From positions 1,736,001 through 1,800,000 of the forward strand of contig NZ_CP048788.1 in NCBI RefSeq assembly GCF_012932215.1: DNA of 64,000 nucleotides, read 5' to 3'. This stretch comes from Roseobacter ponti. GTDB taxonomy: Bacteria; Pseudomonadota; Alphaproteobacteria; Rhodobacterales; Rhodobacteraceae. The notes under the pieces were generated by a model that worked only from the letters and a program-made list of their open reading frames with translations, made no database searches and was not told where the DNA came from. Within the stretch, counting starts at the first letter, position 1, and each line of letters begins with the position of its first letter. The translations under genes were made by a program, and so were the position numbers. Below, in pieces: positions 17,242-25,940 of the stretch.

Positions 17242-18292
17242 TTGGATCAGAGCATTTGTGTTTTCTGTGATCCTTTCGGTGCTACCGGCGGGTGCCGGTG
17301 CTCAGGGGTTTGCCGGCCTTGGCGCGGACGCTACCGGCTTTGCGTTTCCCGACCGGGACGTGCAGATTGCATTTCCGCGTGATCACGGCGCGCACCCTGA
17401 TTTTCGCATCGAATGGTGGTACCTCACTGCAAACCTTCAGGCAGCGGACGGTACAGAATACGGGCTGCAGTGGACGCTCTTCCGCAGTGCCGGCGCACCG
17501 GTCGAGAAAGAAGGCTGGTCAAGTCCGCAGGTCTGGATGGGCCACGCGGCTGTCACGACGCCTGACCGGCATTTCGTGGCCGAAAGGCTGGCCCGGGGCG
17601 GGATCGGTCAGGCGGGTGCCGAAGCTGAACCATTTCAGGCCTGGATCGACGACTGGGAAATGCGCGCCACAGGTGCGGGCATTGAGGCGCTGAGCATGCG
17701 CGCGACCGGCCCGGATTTTGCTTACGATATGACGCTCACCGCGCAAGGGCCGCTCGTCTTTCACGGAGACGAGGGGTATTCGGTGAAGTCGGCGTCGGGA
17801 CGGGCCAGTTATTACTATTCACAGCCGTTCTACGAGATTGCCGGAACGCTGAAGCTGCCCGGTGGTGATGTGGTCGTCACCGGCACTGCCTGGCTTGACC
17901 GGGAATGGGCGTCGCAGCCCCTCGGTGATACTCAGATCAGCTGGGACTGGTTCTCTATGGCCTTTGATGGCGGGGCGCGGCTGATGGGGTTTACGCTGCA
18001 TGACAGTGCCGCGGGTGACTATACGGCCGCGACCTGGATTGACCCGGATGGTACAACCACTGCCTATCCCGACGGAGCCTTCCGGGCCCGGCCTCTGGAG
18101 ACGGAAGAGGTGGCGGGCCGTGAGGTGCCGGTCGTCTGGCAGGTGTCGTTGCCGGACCGTGCGGTGGACGTGACCGTGACCGCAATGAACCGGCAGGCCT
18201 GGATGGATACGCTGGTGTCCTACTGGGAGGGCCCGGTGCGCATCACTGGCAGCCATGCCGGACGCGGATACCTCGAAATGACCGGCTACTGA
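17231..18292 (+). CDS. Secreted AttH/CrtC-family lipocalin-like protein
   Basis: The 353-residue product starts with a signal peptide (about 24 residues, ending AGAGAQ). It then shows the AttH/carotenoid hydratase (CrtC) pattern: FRIEWWYLTANL, GLQWTLFRS, VWMGHAAVT, and in the second half TAWLDREWASQPL and SWDWFSM. The fold is two lipocalin-like barrels. In CrtC it hydrates carotenoids; in ABC operons the role is unproven but a periplasmic carrier or chaperone of a lipid-like cargo is the usual view. The overlap with the permease gene supports the latter here. Confidence 0.9.
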   Translation: MNGDWIRAFVFSVILSVLPAGAGAQGFAGLGADATGFAFPDRDVQIAFPRDHGAHPDFRIEWWYLTANLQAADGTEYGLQWTLFRSAGAPVEKEGWSSPQVWMGHAAVTTPDRHFVAERLARGGIGQAGAEAEPFQAWIDDWEMRATGAGIEALSMRATGPDFAYDMTLTAQGPLVFHGDEGYSVKSASGRASYYYSQPFYEIAGTLKLPGGDVVVTGTAWLDREWASQPLGDTQISWDWFSMAFDGGARLMGFTLHDSAAGDYTAATWIDPDGTTTAYPDGAFRARPLETEEVAGREVPVVWQVSLPDRAVDVTVTAMNRQAWMDTLVSYWEGPVRITGSHAGRGYLEMTGY

Positions 18293-18373
18293 GTGTCGCA
18301 TACGCGGCATCAGGCTGGTTCTGTGCCGGTACCGGTGATATTTCAAAGCCAGGACAACCGGAGGAGCCGTACC

Positions 18374-20599
18374 ATGTCCCGCGCCCGTACACTGACACGA
18401 CGCACTGTGATGACCGGCGCACTCGTTCTGGGGGGCGGGGTGGCCTTTGGCACCTGGCGTCTGCTGACACCTGACGCCAACCCGGTGCTGGCAAGTCTTG
18501 AGCAGGGAGCGGCAAGCTTTAACCCCTGGGTGCTGATAGAGCCGGGGGGCGTTACTCTGATCACACCGCATGCGGATGTAGGCCAGGGCGTGACCTCAAT
18601 GCAGGCGCTGCTGATTGCGGAAGAAATGGATCTGGAGCCGGGTGGTTTCGTCACCGCGCCGGGGGTGCCCGCGCGGGCATACCGGAACCGCGCACTCTCA
18701 CAGGATGCGGTACCTTTCATGTCCACCGATCAGCGCTTTGTGGCGCGTGCCGGCCGGTCGGTTGCCGAGGGTGTGATGAAGCTTCTCGCGCTGCAGGTTA
18801 CAGGGGGGTCAAGCTCGGTGCCTGACAGCTATAACAAACTGCGCCGCGCCGGTGCGGTGGCCCGCGAAACGCTCAAAGCTGCGGCCGCCGCGCGAACGGG
18901 TATTCCGGTGACGCAGCTGTCGACCGCGCAGGGGGCTGTCATATTGCCAGACGGTGAGCGGATCCCTTATCCGGACCTGACCTCTTACGCGGCAGAAATC
19001 CCGCCGGTGACTGATGTGGTTCTGCGCCCGCCGTCGGCCTGGCGTCTGACGGGACAGCCGGTGGAACGCATTGACATCCGGGATAAATCAACCGGCACGA
19101 CCCGCTACGGCATTGATCAATGGCAGGCGGACATGCTTTTTGCCTCGGTCCGCGCAAGCCCGCGCCGGGGCGGTGCTCTGCTCGGGTACGACGCCACTCT
19201 GGCGCAACAGATGCCCGGTGTTCTGCATGTGCTGGATCTGCCCGGCGCGGTGGCGGTGGTTGCTGACAATACATGGAATGCCTTTCAGGCGCTGGAAGAG
19301 ATCAGTTTTGACTGGGGCCCGGCGCCTTTTCCGGCAGAGCAGGACGCGCACTGGCAGATCCTGAGCGATGCCTTTGACACCACGCCCGCGAAAACCTGGC
19401 GCAATGACGGGGATGTGTCCCGTCTGTCCGGGCCCTGGCGGGAATACCGCGCACCCTATGTCGCCCATCAGCCGCTGGAGCCGCTGAACGCCACGATCCG
19501 GGTTGACGGTGAGCGTGCTGAGATCCGGACAACCCATCAGATGCCGGGACTGGCACGGGATAAGGTGGCGAAAATTACCGGGCTGCCGGCAGCGCGTGTT
19601 AGCTTTCACAACCTGCCGGGCGGGGGCAGTTTCGGGCACCGGCTCGAGTTTGATATCATCGAACAGGCCGCAGAAATCGGCCGGCAACTGCCCGGTGAAA
19701 CCATCAAGGTGACGCTCAGCCGGGAAGAGGATTTCGCCCGCGACATCCCGCGCCAGATCGCGATGGCCCGCGCACGGGGGGCTGCGTCCGGGGGGCAGGT
19801 CACCGCACTGGATCTGCAGATTGCCGCACCTTCTGTGACGCGTTCCCAGACCGGGCGCGCGGCGTTTGAAGTGCCGGGGCCCGACCTGCAGACGGTGGCC
19901 GGTGCCTGGAACATGCCCTTTGCGATCCCGGATCTGCGGGTTTCGGGTCGGGATGTGGAGGGGCTGGCGCCGGTCAGTTCCTGGCGGTCGGTCGGTGCTG
20001 TAACGGCGGGGTTTTTCGCGGAATCCGCGCTTGACGAACTGATCCGTGATGCGGGCGCTGACCCGATGGCCGAACGGTTGCGGCTGGTCCGGGACCCGGT
20101 TGCGCGCGGCGTTCTGGAGGCTGTCGCTGAGATGTCGGACTGGGGCAGGGGCGTGGCCCCGGCAGAAGGGCGCGGTGTGGCGCTGGTCAGCTCATTCGGC
20201 GTGCCTGTGGCCCAGGTGGTGGATGTCACCGCGACGCATCAGGGCATTCGTATTGATCGGGTATTTGTGGCAGCGGACGCGGGCCCGATCCTTGACCCGG
20301 TGAATTTCGAAAACCAGGTGCAGGGCGGCGTTGTCTGGGGGCTCGGCCACGCGATCAACAGCGAAATTACCTATGCAGGCGGCGAGGCACAGCAGAGAAA
20401 TTATCATGCAGCACCCGGTTTACGGCTCTGGCAGACCCCGCAGATTGTTGTGCGCGGGCTGCAATCCGCACGCGACATCCGCGGGATCGGCGAGCCACCG
20501 GTGCCGCCTGTCGCCCCGGCACTGGCAGGGGCGGTCTTTGCAGCCACCGGCCAGCGCCTGCGCGAGATGCCCTTTGCGCGTCACGCAGCCTTTGTCTGA
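18374..20599 (+). CDS. Tat-exported molybdenum hydroxylase, large subunit (IorB-like)
   Basis: The start at 18374 has GGAGGA upstream. The N-terminus has a twin-arginine signal (RRTVMTGALVLGGG). The 741-residue protein matches the xanthine dehydrogenase family, isoquinoline 1-oxidoreductase beta type, which binds molybdenum cofactor and hydroxylates N-heterocycles or oxidises aldehydes in the periplasm. Cofactor contacts include HADVGQGVTSMQALL, PGGGSFGHRLEFD and the conserved catalytic Glu in RGIGEPPVPP near the end. The small [2Fe-2S] subunit that normally accompanies it is not encoded next to it, nor elsewhere in the window. Confidence 0.9.
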   Translation: MSRARTLTRRTVMTGALVLGGGVAFGTWRLLTPDANPVLASLEQGAASFNPWVLIEPGGVTLITPHADVGQGVTSMQALLIAEEMDLEPGGFVTAPGVPARAYRNRALSQDAVPFMSTDQRFVARAGRSVAEGVMKLLALQVTGGSSSVPDSYNKLRRAGAVARETLKAAAAARTGIPVTQLSTAQGAVILPDGERIPYPDLTSYAAEIPPVTDVVLRPPSAWRLTGQPVERIDIRDKSTGTTRYGIDQWQADMLFASVRASPRRGGALLGYDATLAQQMPGVLHVLDLPGAVAVVADNTWNAFQALEEISFDWGPAPFPAEQDAHWQILSDAFDTTPAKTWRNDGDVSRLSGPWREYRAPYVAHQPLEPLNATIRVDGERAEIRTTHQMPGLARDKVAKITGLPAARVSFHNLPGGGSFGHRLEFDIIEQAAEIGRQLPGETIKVTLSREEDFARDIPRQIAMARARGAASGGQVTALDLQIAAPSVTRSQTGRAAFEVPGPDLQTVAGAWNMPFAIPDLRVSGRDVEGLAPVSSWRSVGAVTAGFFAESALDELIRDAGADPMAERLRLVRDPVARGVLEAVAEMSDWGRGVAPAEGRGVALVSSFGVPVAQVVDVTATHQGIRIDRVFVAADAGPILDPVNFENQVQGGVVWGLGHAINSEITYAGGEAQQRNYHAAPGLRLWQTPQIVVRGLQSARDIRGIGEPPVPPVAPALAGAVFAATGQRLREMPFARHAAFV

Positions 20600-20681
20600 G
20601 GCGAACGCTCTCTCTTGCGGGTGTTGCGATTAATGCTATCCCTGGAACCTGATCGCGACACCAACAGCCACCGGAGGCCCC

Positions 20682-21827
20682 ATGGATTTTGCACTCAGCG
20701 AAGAACAGAGCGCCATTTTTGACATGGCATATGCCTTTGGTCAGGAGCATATCGCACCTTTCGCGCGCGACTGGGAAGCGCAGGGTACGATCCCCAAAGA
20801 TCTTTGGCCCCGGGTGGCTGAACTTGGTCTTGCCGGTATCTATGTCTCTGAAGAATACGGCGGATCCGGGCTGAGCCGTCTGGATGCCACGCTGGTTTTC
20901 GAGGCGCTTGCAATGGCCTGCCCGTCGGTGGGCTCTTTCCTGTCGATCCACAATATGTGTGGCGGGATGATCGATACCTACGGCTCGGAGGAAATGAAAT
21001 CAGCCTGGCTGCCGAAACTCTGTGCGATGGAAAAGATTTTCTCTTACTGTCTGACCGAACCCGGATCGGGTTCTGACGCATCAGCACTGCGCACACGCGC
21101 CGCGCGGACCAATGAAGGATACAGTCTGACCGGAACCAAGGCCTTCATTTCCGGAGGCAACTATTCGGATGTTTATCTCAGCATGGTCCGCACCGGCGAT
21201 GACGGCCCGAAGGGTATTTCGGCCATGCTGGTTGAGGCGGGAACGGATGGTCTGAGCTTTGGCGGACCGGAGCAGAAAATGGGCTGGCGCGCGCAACCCA
21301 CGGCACAGGTTCAGTTCGACGACTGCCGGGTGCCTGCGGAGAATCTCGTGGGCGAGGAGGGGCGCGGTTTCGCCTATGCGATGTCGGGGCTTGACGGCGG
21401 GCGCCTGAATATTGCGGCTTCCGCTTTGGGCGGCGCACAGGCGGCGCTGAATGCAGCCCTTGCCTATACCGGTGAGCGCAAGGCCTTCGGGCGGTCGATC
21501 GATCAGTTTCAGGCACTGCAGTTCAAACTCGCAGATATGGAAGTGCGCCTGCAGGCGGCCCGGATTTTCCTGCGTCAGGCTGCCTGGAAACTGGACGCCG
21601 GAACGGCCGATGCCACTAAGAACTGTGCGATGGCCAAAGTGTTTGTGACCGATGCCGCCTTTGATGTTGCCAATGACGCGCTGCAGCTGCACGGCGGCTA
21701 TGGCTACCTGGCCGATTACGGGGTCGAGAAAATTGTGCGGGATCTGCGTGTGCACCAGATCCTTGAAGGCACAAACGAAATCATGCGGGTTATTATCTCG
21801 CGGCAGCTGCTGGCGGCGCGCGGCTGA
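20682..21827 (+). CDS. Acyl-CoA dehydrogenase, isobutyryl-CoA type
   Basis: The 381 residues are a full-length acyl-CoA dehydrogenase using FAD and passing electrons to ETF. Motifs are YCLTEPGSGSDASAL (flavin and substrate contact), GTKAFISGG, ERKAFGRSIDQFQ and LHGGYGYLADY. The catalytic Glu lies in LEGTNEIMR near the C-terminus. The stretch SIHNMCGGMIDTYG resembles isobutyryl-CoA dehydrogenase (ACAD8), so valine breakdown is the best guess. No other branched-chain genes adjoin it. The 82-base gap before it holds a GGAGG ribosome site. Confidence 0.92.
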   Translation: MDFALSEEQSAIFDMAYAFGQEHIAPFARDWEAQGTIPKDLWPRVAELGLAGIYVSEEYGGSGLSRLDATLVFEALAMACPSVGSFLSIHNMCGGMIDTYGSEEMKSAWLPKLCAMEKIFSYCLTEPGSGSDASALRTRAARTNEGYSLTGTKAFISGGNYSDVYLSMVRTGDDGPKGISAMLVEAGTDGLSFGGPEQKMGWRAQPTAQVQFDDCRVPAENLVGEEGRGFAYAMSGLDGGRLNIAASALGGAQAALNAALAYTGERKAFGRSIDQFQALQFKLADMEVRLQAARIFLRQAAWKLDAGTADATKNCAMAKVFVTDAAFDVANDALQLHGGYGYLADYGVEKIVRDLRVHQILEGTNEIMRVIISRQLLAARG

Positions 21828-21846
21828 GCGCAGATCTCGCAGCCGG

Positions 21847-21862
21847 TTAAGCGGCGGTTTAC
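21847..21862. promoter_or_regulatory. CtrA-like box upstream of cheB
   Basis: TTAA-GCGGCGG-TTTAC differs at one base from the CtrA consensus TTAA-N7-TTAAC. It is about 100 bases before cheB. TTAA is rare in DNA this GC-rich, and CtrA commonly controls motility genes in this group. Confidence 0.45.
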
Positions 21863-21959
21863 CTGTTGGGGTCATAAAGACACTGCGCGGTTTCGCGCGC
21901 CTCGTATTTGTGACCCCTGACCGGATAGCCATGTGATTTCAGTACCGAGTGCCGCCGAT

Positions 21960-23060
21960 ATGATGTCTGATAAGCCGCCCAGACGGGTGCTCATTGTCGA
22001 CGATTCACGGGTTTTGCGGGCCTGGCTCTGCGCTGTTCTGTCCTCTGATCCGCGTCTGGTAATCGCCGGGGAAGCAGCCGATGCGGTCGCCGCCCGTGAC
22101 TTTCTGCGCGGTAACCCGGTGGACGTGATTACGCTCGATATCGAGATGCCGGGAATGAGCGGGCTTGAGTTTCTGACACGGCTGATGCGCGCCCGACCGA
22201 CCCCGGTTGTGATGATGTCGGGTCTGACAAGTGCCGGCAGTGACGCCGCGGTTCAGGCGCTTTCCCGCGGTGCCGTCGATTGTATGGTCAAGCCGACCGG
22301 CGATTATGGAGACGAGCTTACGAGCGACATCTGTGATCGTGTCTATCACGCGGCCTGCACGCGTCCGGCACGTACGAAACGTCCGGAGGCAGCCGTGCCT
22401 GTGCGCACATCTGCTCCGGCCGTTTTCGGGGCCGGAGGTCGTATCTGCCGCCGCGGATCGGTTTTTCTGATCGGCGCGTCGACCGGGGGGGTGGCAGCCC
22501 TTGAAACCGTTCTGCCAATGCTGGATCCTGCCGGGCCGCCCGTCGTTATCGTACAGCACATGCCAGGCAATTTTCTCGTCAGCTTCTCTGAGCGGCTCAA
22601 CAGGCAGTTGCCACAGAACGTATATCTCGCCCGCGAAAACCATATACTGGAAAGAGGTGATATCGTTCTGGCGCCGGGCGACGGGCAACACACCGGAATT
22701 TATCGTAAAAACGGCGGATGGATGTGCCGCTTTCTGCCCAATGATCCGCCCGCTCTTCATTGTCCCTCTGTCGATGTACTCTTTATGTCTGCAGTGAGCG
22801 AGGCCGGGAATGTAACGGCGTCACTGCTTACCGGGCTTGGCAGGGACGGGGCGAACGGACTGCTGGAGCTTTCGCGCGCCGGCGCGCGGACAATAGGCCA
22901 GAACGAGGGCACCTGCGTTGTCTATGGCATGCCGCGAGCGGCATATGCGATCGGTGCAGTTCAACGCGAACTGCCGCTGGATAAAATCGGTCCGGAAATG
23001 CGCGATACCCGACGTCGCACCGCGCGCTCCCTGCGACCGTCGGGGAATGCCAGGACATGA
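21960..23060 (+). CDS. cheB: Chemotaxis protein-glutamate methylesterase CheB
   Basis: CheB removes methyl groups from chemoreceptors, giving negative feedback after phosphorylation by CheA. The receiver domain ([10 protein letters not shown], then [13 protein letters not shown] with the phospho-acceptor Asp near residue 60) is followed by a linker and the esterase domain with the catalytic Ser in [12 protein letters not shown], His in [10 protein letters not shown] and Asp in GRDGANGL. The start is uncertain: ATG at 21960 or 21963, or GTG at 21933; no strong ribosome site marks any of them. It overlaps cheD by 4 bases. Confidence 0.96.
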   Translation: MMSDKPPRRVLIVDDSRVLRAWLCAVLSSDPRLVIAGEAADAVAARDFLRGNPVDVITLDIEMPGMSGLEFLTRLMRARPTPVVMMSGLTSAGSDAAVQALSRGAVDCMVKPTGDYGDELTSDICDRVYHAACTRPARTKRPEAAVPVRTSAPAVFGAGGRICRRGSVFLIGASTGGVAALETVLPMLDPAGPPVVIVQHMPGNFLVSFSERLNRQLPQNVYLARENHILERGDIVLAPGDGQHTGIYRKNGGWMCRFLPNDPPALHCPSVDVLFMSAVSEAGNVTASLLTGLGRDGANGLLELSRAGARTIGQNEGTCVVYGMPRAAYAIGAVQRELPLDKIGPEMRDTRRRTARSLRPSGNART

Positions 23061-23578
23061 GATCTGCGAACAGAGTTCACATCACCCAGGGTGAACGAGG
23101 TTCGGGCACCGACCCTGACCTTGTGATCAGCACAATACTTGGATCCTGTGTGTCGTGCTGTCTGTGGGACCCGGTGGCTGGTGCAGGCGGCATGAACCAT
23201 ATGCTGCTGACCGTCAGTACGGCAAAAAAGGGGTTTTGCAATCTCGCAGGGATCAATGCGATGGAACTGCTGATCAATGATATTCTCAAGCTCGGCGGCA
23301 GGCGGGACAGGCTGCGCGCAAAAGCCTTTGGCGGCTCGCGGATGGTTTCAGGCCTCAGCGACATTGGTCGGCTGAACAGTGATTTCACGCTCGATTTTCT
23401 GCGACAGGAAGGCATCACCTGTGAGGGTCATTCGCTTGGCGGGTCATCCGCCCGGCATCTGATGTTCTGGCCGGCGTCGGGCCGTGTGCTTCAGAAAGTT
23501 CGTGAAGATGCCCCGGAGGAAACACCGGCTCAGGTGCGCGCTCCGGAAAACACCGGCAACGATCTCGAGCTTTTTTAA
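23057..23578 (+). CDS. cheD: Chemoreceptor glutamine deamidase CheD
   Basis: CheD deamidates receptor glutamines so that they can be methylated. The catalytic Cys is in [14 protein letters not shown] and the His in [16 protein letters not shown] and the C-terminal [10 protein letters not shown] are also family features. The 173-residue length fits, with an added tail of about 25 residues ending NDLELF. That end resembles the end (ELDLF) of the small protein coded on the other strand just downstream. Coupled to cheB by an ATGA overlap. Confidence 0.95.
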   Translation: MRSANRVHITQGERGSGTDPDLVISTILGSCVSCCLWDPVAGAGGMNHMLLTVSTAKKGFCNLAGINAMELLINDILKLGGRRDRLRAKAFGGSRMVSGLSDIGRLNSDFTLDFLRQEGITCEGHSLGGSSARHLMFWPASGRVLQKVREDAPEETPAQVRAPENTGNDLELF

Positions 23579-23734
23579 AAGTACTGAACTTGCGGACAGC
23601 GTCCGACACTGGCTCAGAATTACCATCGGCCCTGGCTTCGCCCGTTCATGTAGTTTCATAAGCTTTGCAAAAAGAGCCTGGCGGTTCCGATCCAGCCGCG
23701 TCAGACGTTTTCGCTCCCGCCTGCCACGTATTTA

Positions 23735-23763
23735 GCGAATGGGAGTTTCGGACTCCCGCTTGC
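23735..23763. terminator. Hairpin between convergent cheD and che operon ends
   Basis: GCGAATGGGAGT (23735-23746), loop TTCGG, and ACTCCCGCTTGC (23752-23763) pair over 12 positions with two wobbles and one A-C mismatch. It lies in the 259-base gap where the two che transcripts meet, so it may end both. There is no T-run. The rest of the gap shows no gene. Confidence 0.4.
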
Positions 23764-23837
23764 AATGCAAGTGAGGCCTCAATTGATTCGCGAAAATTCC
23801 GGCACACCATGGGAACGATGAGCTCAGCGCTCCGCCT

Positions 23838-24215
23838 TCAAAACAGATCAAGCTCACCGGATGTTTCGGTCTCGATCTGACGATTTTGACAAACTTCACT
23901 GCTCAGCAATTTTTGCGTGGAGTTGAGTTTCAGCCTTTGAGCGATCCTCTGGAGATCGGAGTCCCCGGAGTTCTGCGCCTGTTCCCGCTTGTTCAGCAAA
24001 TGCATCAAGAGAGCCATATCCTCCAGCGACTGTCGCAGGAAATCAAGGCCCTGGATTTCAGTTATCGTCGCGCCGGAGGTGTTCCCGGATCGTAAGACCG
24101 TTGCTCCGACCGCCTGTTCTATCGTGAAGACCTGTGCTGCCAGTGCATCCAGGTGCCCCGAAACCCGCGCAAGAATCTTTCCGACCGTTTCACCTTCCGA
24201 GCAGGGTTCTGTCAT
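23838..24215 (-). CDS. Small CheZ/CheT-like chemotaxis protein
   Basis: This 125-residue soluble protein is the last gene of the che operon; its ATG touches the TGA of cheY. It is mostly helical. The stretch ITEIQGLDFLRQSLEDM carries D58-x-x-x-Q62, the same spacing as the D-x-x-x-Q catalytic pair of CheZ phosphatases, in a helix of similar hydrophobic pattern. The C-terminus ELDLF could act like the CheY-binding tail of CheZ. From memory, a CheZ-like protein of similar size, CheT, is known from the Sinorhizobium che operon. I therefore suggest a phosphatase of the neighbouring CheY; the evidence is motif and position only. Confidence 0.7.
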   Translation of the reverse strand: MTEPCSEGETVGKILARVSGHLDALAAQVFTIEQAVGATVLRSGNTSGATITEIQGLDFLRQSLEDMALLMHLLNKREQAQNSGDSDLQRIAQRLKLNSTQKLLSSEVCQNRQIETETSGELDLF

Positions 24216-24602
24216 TCAAAGACGCCCGACGACGGCTTCGATGCAGTTTCTTAGTCCCGCCTGCTCGAACGGTTTCTTCAGGTAATTATTCATTCCCAGT
24301 TTTTTACCGTGGTCAACGATCTGCTGTTCGGCACGACCTGTGATAAGAATGAAACCGACACCCTTGGTTTTTGGTGTGGCCCGCAAATGGTGCAACAGCT
24401 GCAAACCGTCCATTTCCGGCATATTGTAATCGGAGATCACCAGATGAACAGGATGCGTCGCAAGGGTTTTCAGCGCATCCATACCATTCTCTGCCGTCGA
24501 AACATTTCGCACTCCAAAAGCATCCAATGCCTGGGTTATCAACCCCCTGCTGGTCGACATATCATCAACAACCATGATCCTGATCTGATCGCGTAAAGAC
24601 AT
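24216..24602 (-). CDS. cheY: CheY-type response regulator (first copy)
   Basis: A single receiver domain of 128 residues. MVVDDMSTSRG gives the acidic pocket, D58 in LVISDYNMPEMDG is the phospho-acceptor, and LKKPF holds the conserved Lys. The start at 24602 has GAGGAAG upstream; a longer reading into cheR is unlikely. Phosphorylated by CheA, it would bind the flagellar switch. The gene lies 10 bases after cheR and directly before the CheZ/CheT-like gene, which suggests that the pair works together. Confidence 0.94.
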   Translation of the reverse strand: MSLRDQIRIMVVDDMSTSRGLITQALDAFGVRNVSTAENGMDALKTLATHPVHLVISDYNMPEMDGLQLLHHLRATPKTKGVGFILITGRAEQQIVDHGKKLGMNNYLKKPFEQAGLRNCIEAVVGRL

Positions 24603-24612
24603 AATTTCTTCC

Positions 24613-25482
24613 TCAATATCCAGGCGTATTCCGGGTGATCCCTGCCGACCGGTATGTGGTCGGTCCGCAGTTCTGAAATCCTGTCTGCTCAGGTTGTGAT
24701 ATTCGTTCCGAGTGCCCGAGGAACAACAAACCATCCGGTTTCAAAACGCTGTGAAACCTGGGCCATAAGGTGTCCTGTGTTTCAGAATCGAAATAGATGA
24801 CGACGTTCCGGCAAAAAATTACGTCGAACTGCTGCCTCATGGGCCAGTCTGACAGCAGGTTCAGTTCGCGAAACGTGACGAGTCGGGCGATTTTCGAATC
24901 CACCGTGTAAAGAACTTCAGAACTGCCTGAGGCTTTGCGGAAATATTTGCTCAGCATCACGGATGGAACTCCGTTGATCAATCGTTCCGGGTACTCTGCG
25001 GTCCTTGCAAATGCGACAACGTTCGGGTCAATATCGGTCGCCAGTATCCTAAAATCACTCTCGAAAACTGTGGGAAACAATTCAGAGAAAAGCATCGCAA
25101 GTGAGTAGGCTTCCTGACCATTGGAGCAGCCCGCTGACCAGATCCTTACCCGTTTCCCTGCGTTCAGAGCCGAAATCAGGGCCGGAGCAATTTCCGCCTT
25201 CAGATACTCAAAGTGATGGATTTCTCTGAAGAAATGCGAAACGTTTGTTGTCAGCGCTGATATCATATAGCGACGTTCTTCACGGCCGGCGTCTGAGCAG
25301 ACATGACGCGCGTATCGCGAAAAATCCGAGTACCCTAGCACTTTCAGTCTTTTGCGCAAACGTGACTGGATCATGGACTTTTTTTCGGCCAGAAGACGCA
25401 AACCGCTTTCCTGGTAAGCCAGTTCAGCAATGGCCTGAAAATTCTCCGCGTCGAGCGCCTGTTCTGATTGAAAATCTGACAT
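24613..25482 (-). CDS. cheR: Chemotaxis protein methyltransferase CheR
   Basis: CheR uses S-adenosylmethionine to methylate glutamates of chemoreceptors, opposing CheB. The 289-residue protein has the N-terminal helical domain (SRLRKRLKVLG) and the methyltransferase fold with IWSAGCSNGQEAYSLAM (the SAM site; the usual GCSTGEE reads GCSNGQE), LATDIDPNVVAFA, and FDVIFCRNVVIYF. The ATG at 25482 overlaps the cheW stop (TGATG). Confidence 0.95.
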   Translation of the reverse strand: MSDFQSEQALDAENFQAIAELAYQESGLRLLAEKKSMIQSRLRKRLKVLGYSDFSRYARHVCSDAGREERRYMISALTTNVSHFFREIHHFEYLKAEIAPALISALNAGKRVRIWSAGCSNGQEAYSLAMLFSELFPTVFESDFRILATDIDPNVVAFARTAEYPERLINGVPSVMLSKYFRKASGSSEVLYTVDSKIARLVTFRELNLLSDWPMRQQFDVIFCRNVVIYFDSETQDTLWPRFHSVLKPDGLLFLGHSERISQPEQTGFQNCGPTTYRSAGITRNTPGY

Positions 25483-25940
25483 CACGCAGCCGTGCTCTGG
25501 ACCGATGCCACGACGGAACTGAGCTCAAGTACGCGTATCATGCGCTCATCAATGAGTGTCAATGCGCTGACCACACCGGGACCCTGACCGGATTGCATTT
25601 CGGGAGGCGGTTGCAGGTCGTCTTCGGTAAGAGCGATGATGTCGGACACAGCATCGACCAGGAGACCAGTCAGCATATCGTCATGGCTGACCACAATTAT
25701 CACGTTGCGATCCGTTTGTTCGCGGGCCCGCAGACCAAGCCTTTCTGACAGGTCCATAACCGGCAGAACTGTTCCACGCAGGTTAATCACACCCTTCATG
25801 TAGCTCGGCGCATGGGGCAGAGGAGTGGTTCTGGTCCAGCCTCTGATTTCGCGGACCGACATGATATCAAGCGAATATTCCTGGTCCGCCAGCTGAAAAG
25901 TCAGAAGCTCTATGGATTTAACCGTTTCTTTTTCGCTCAT
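25482..25940 (-). CDS. cheW: Chemotaxis coupling protein CheW
   Basis: The 152-residue CheW adaptor connects chemoreceptors with CheA. Family features are LTFQLADQEYSLDIMSVREI at the start, PSYMKGVINLRGTVLPV in the middle, and VDAVSDIIALTEDD further on. Coupled to cheA before it by an ATGA overlap. No chemoreceptor gene lies in the window, so the receptors are encoded elsewhere. Confidence 0.95.
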   Translation of the reverse strand: MSEKETVKSIELLTFQLADQEYSLDIMSVREIRGWTRTTPLPHAPSYMKGVINLRGTVLPVMDLSERLGLRAREQTDRNVIIVVSHDDMLTGLLVDAVSDIIALTEDDLQPPPEMQSGQGPGVVSALTLIDERMIRVLELSSVVASVQSTAA

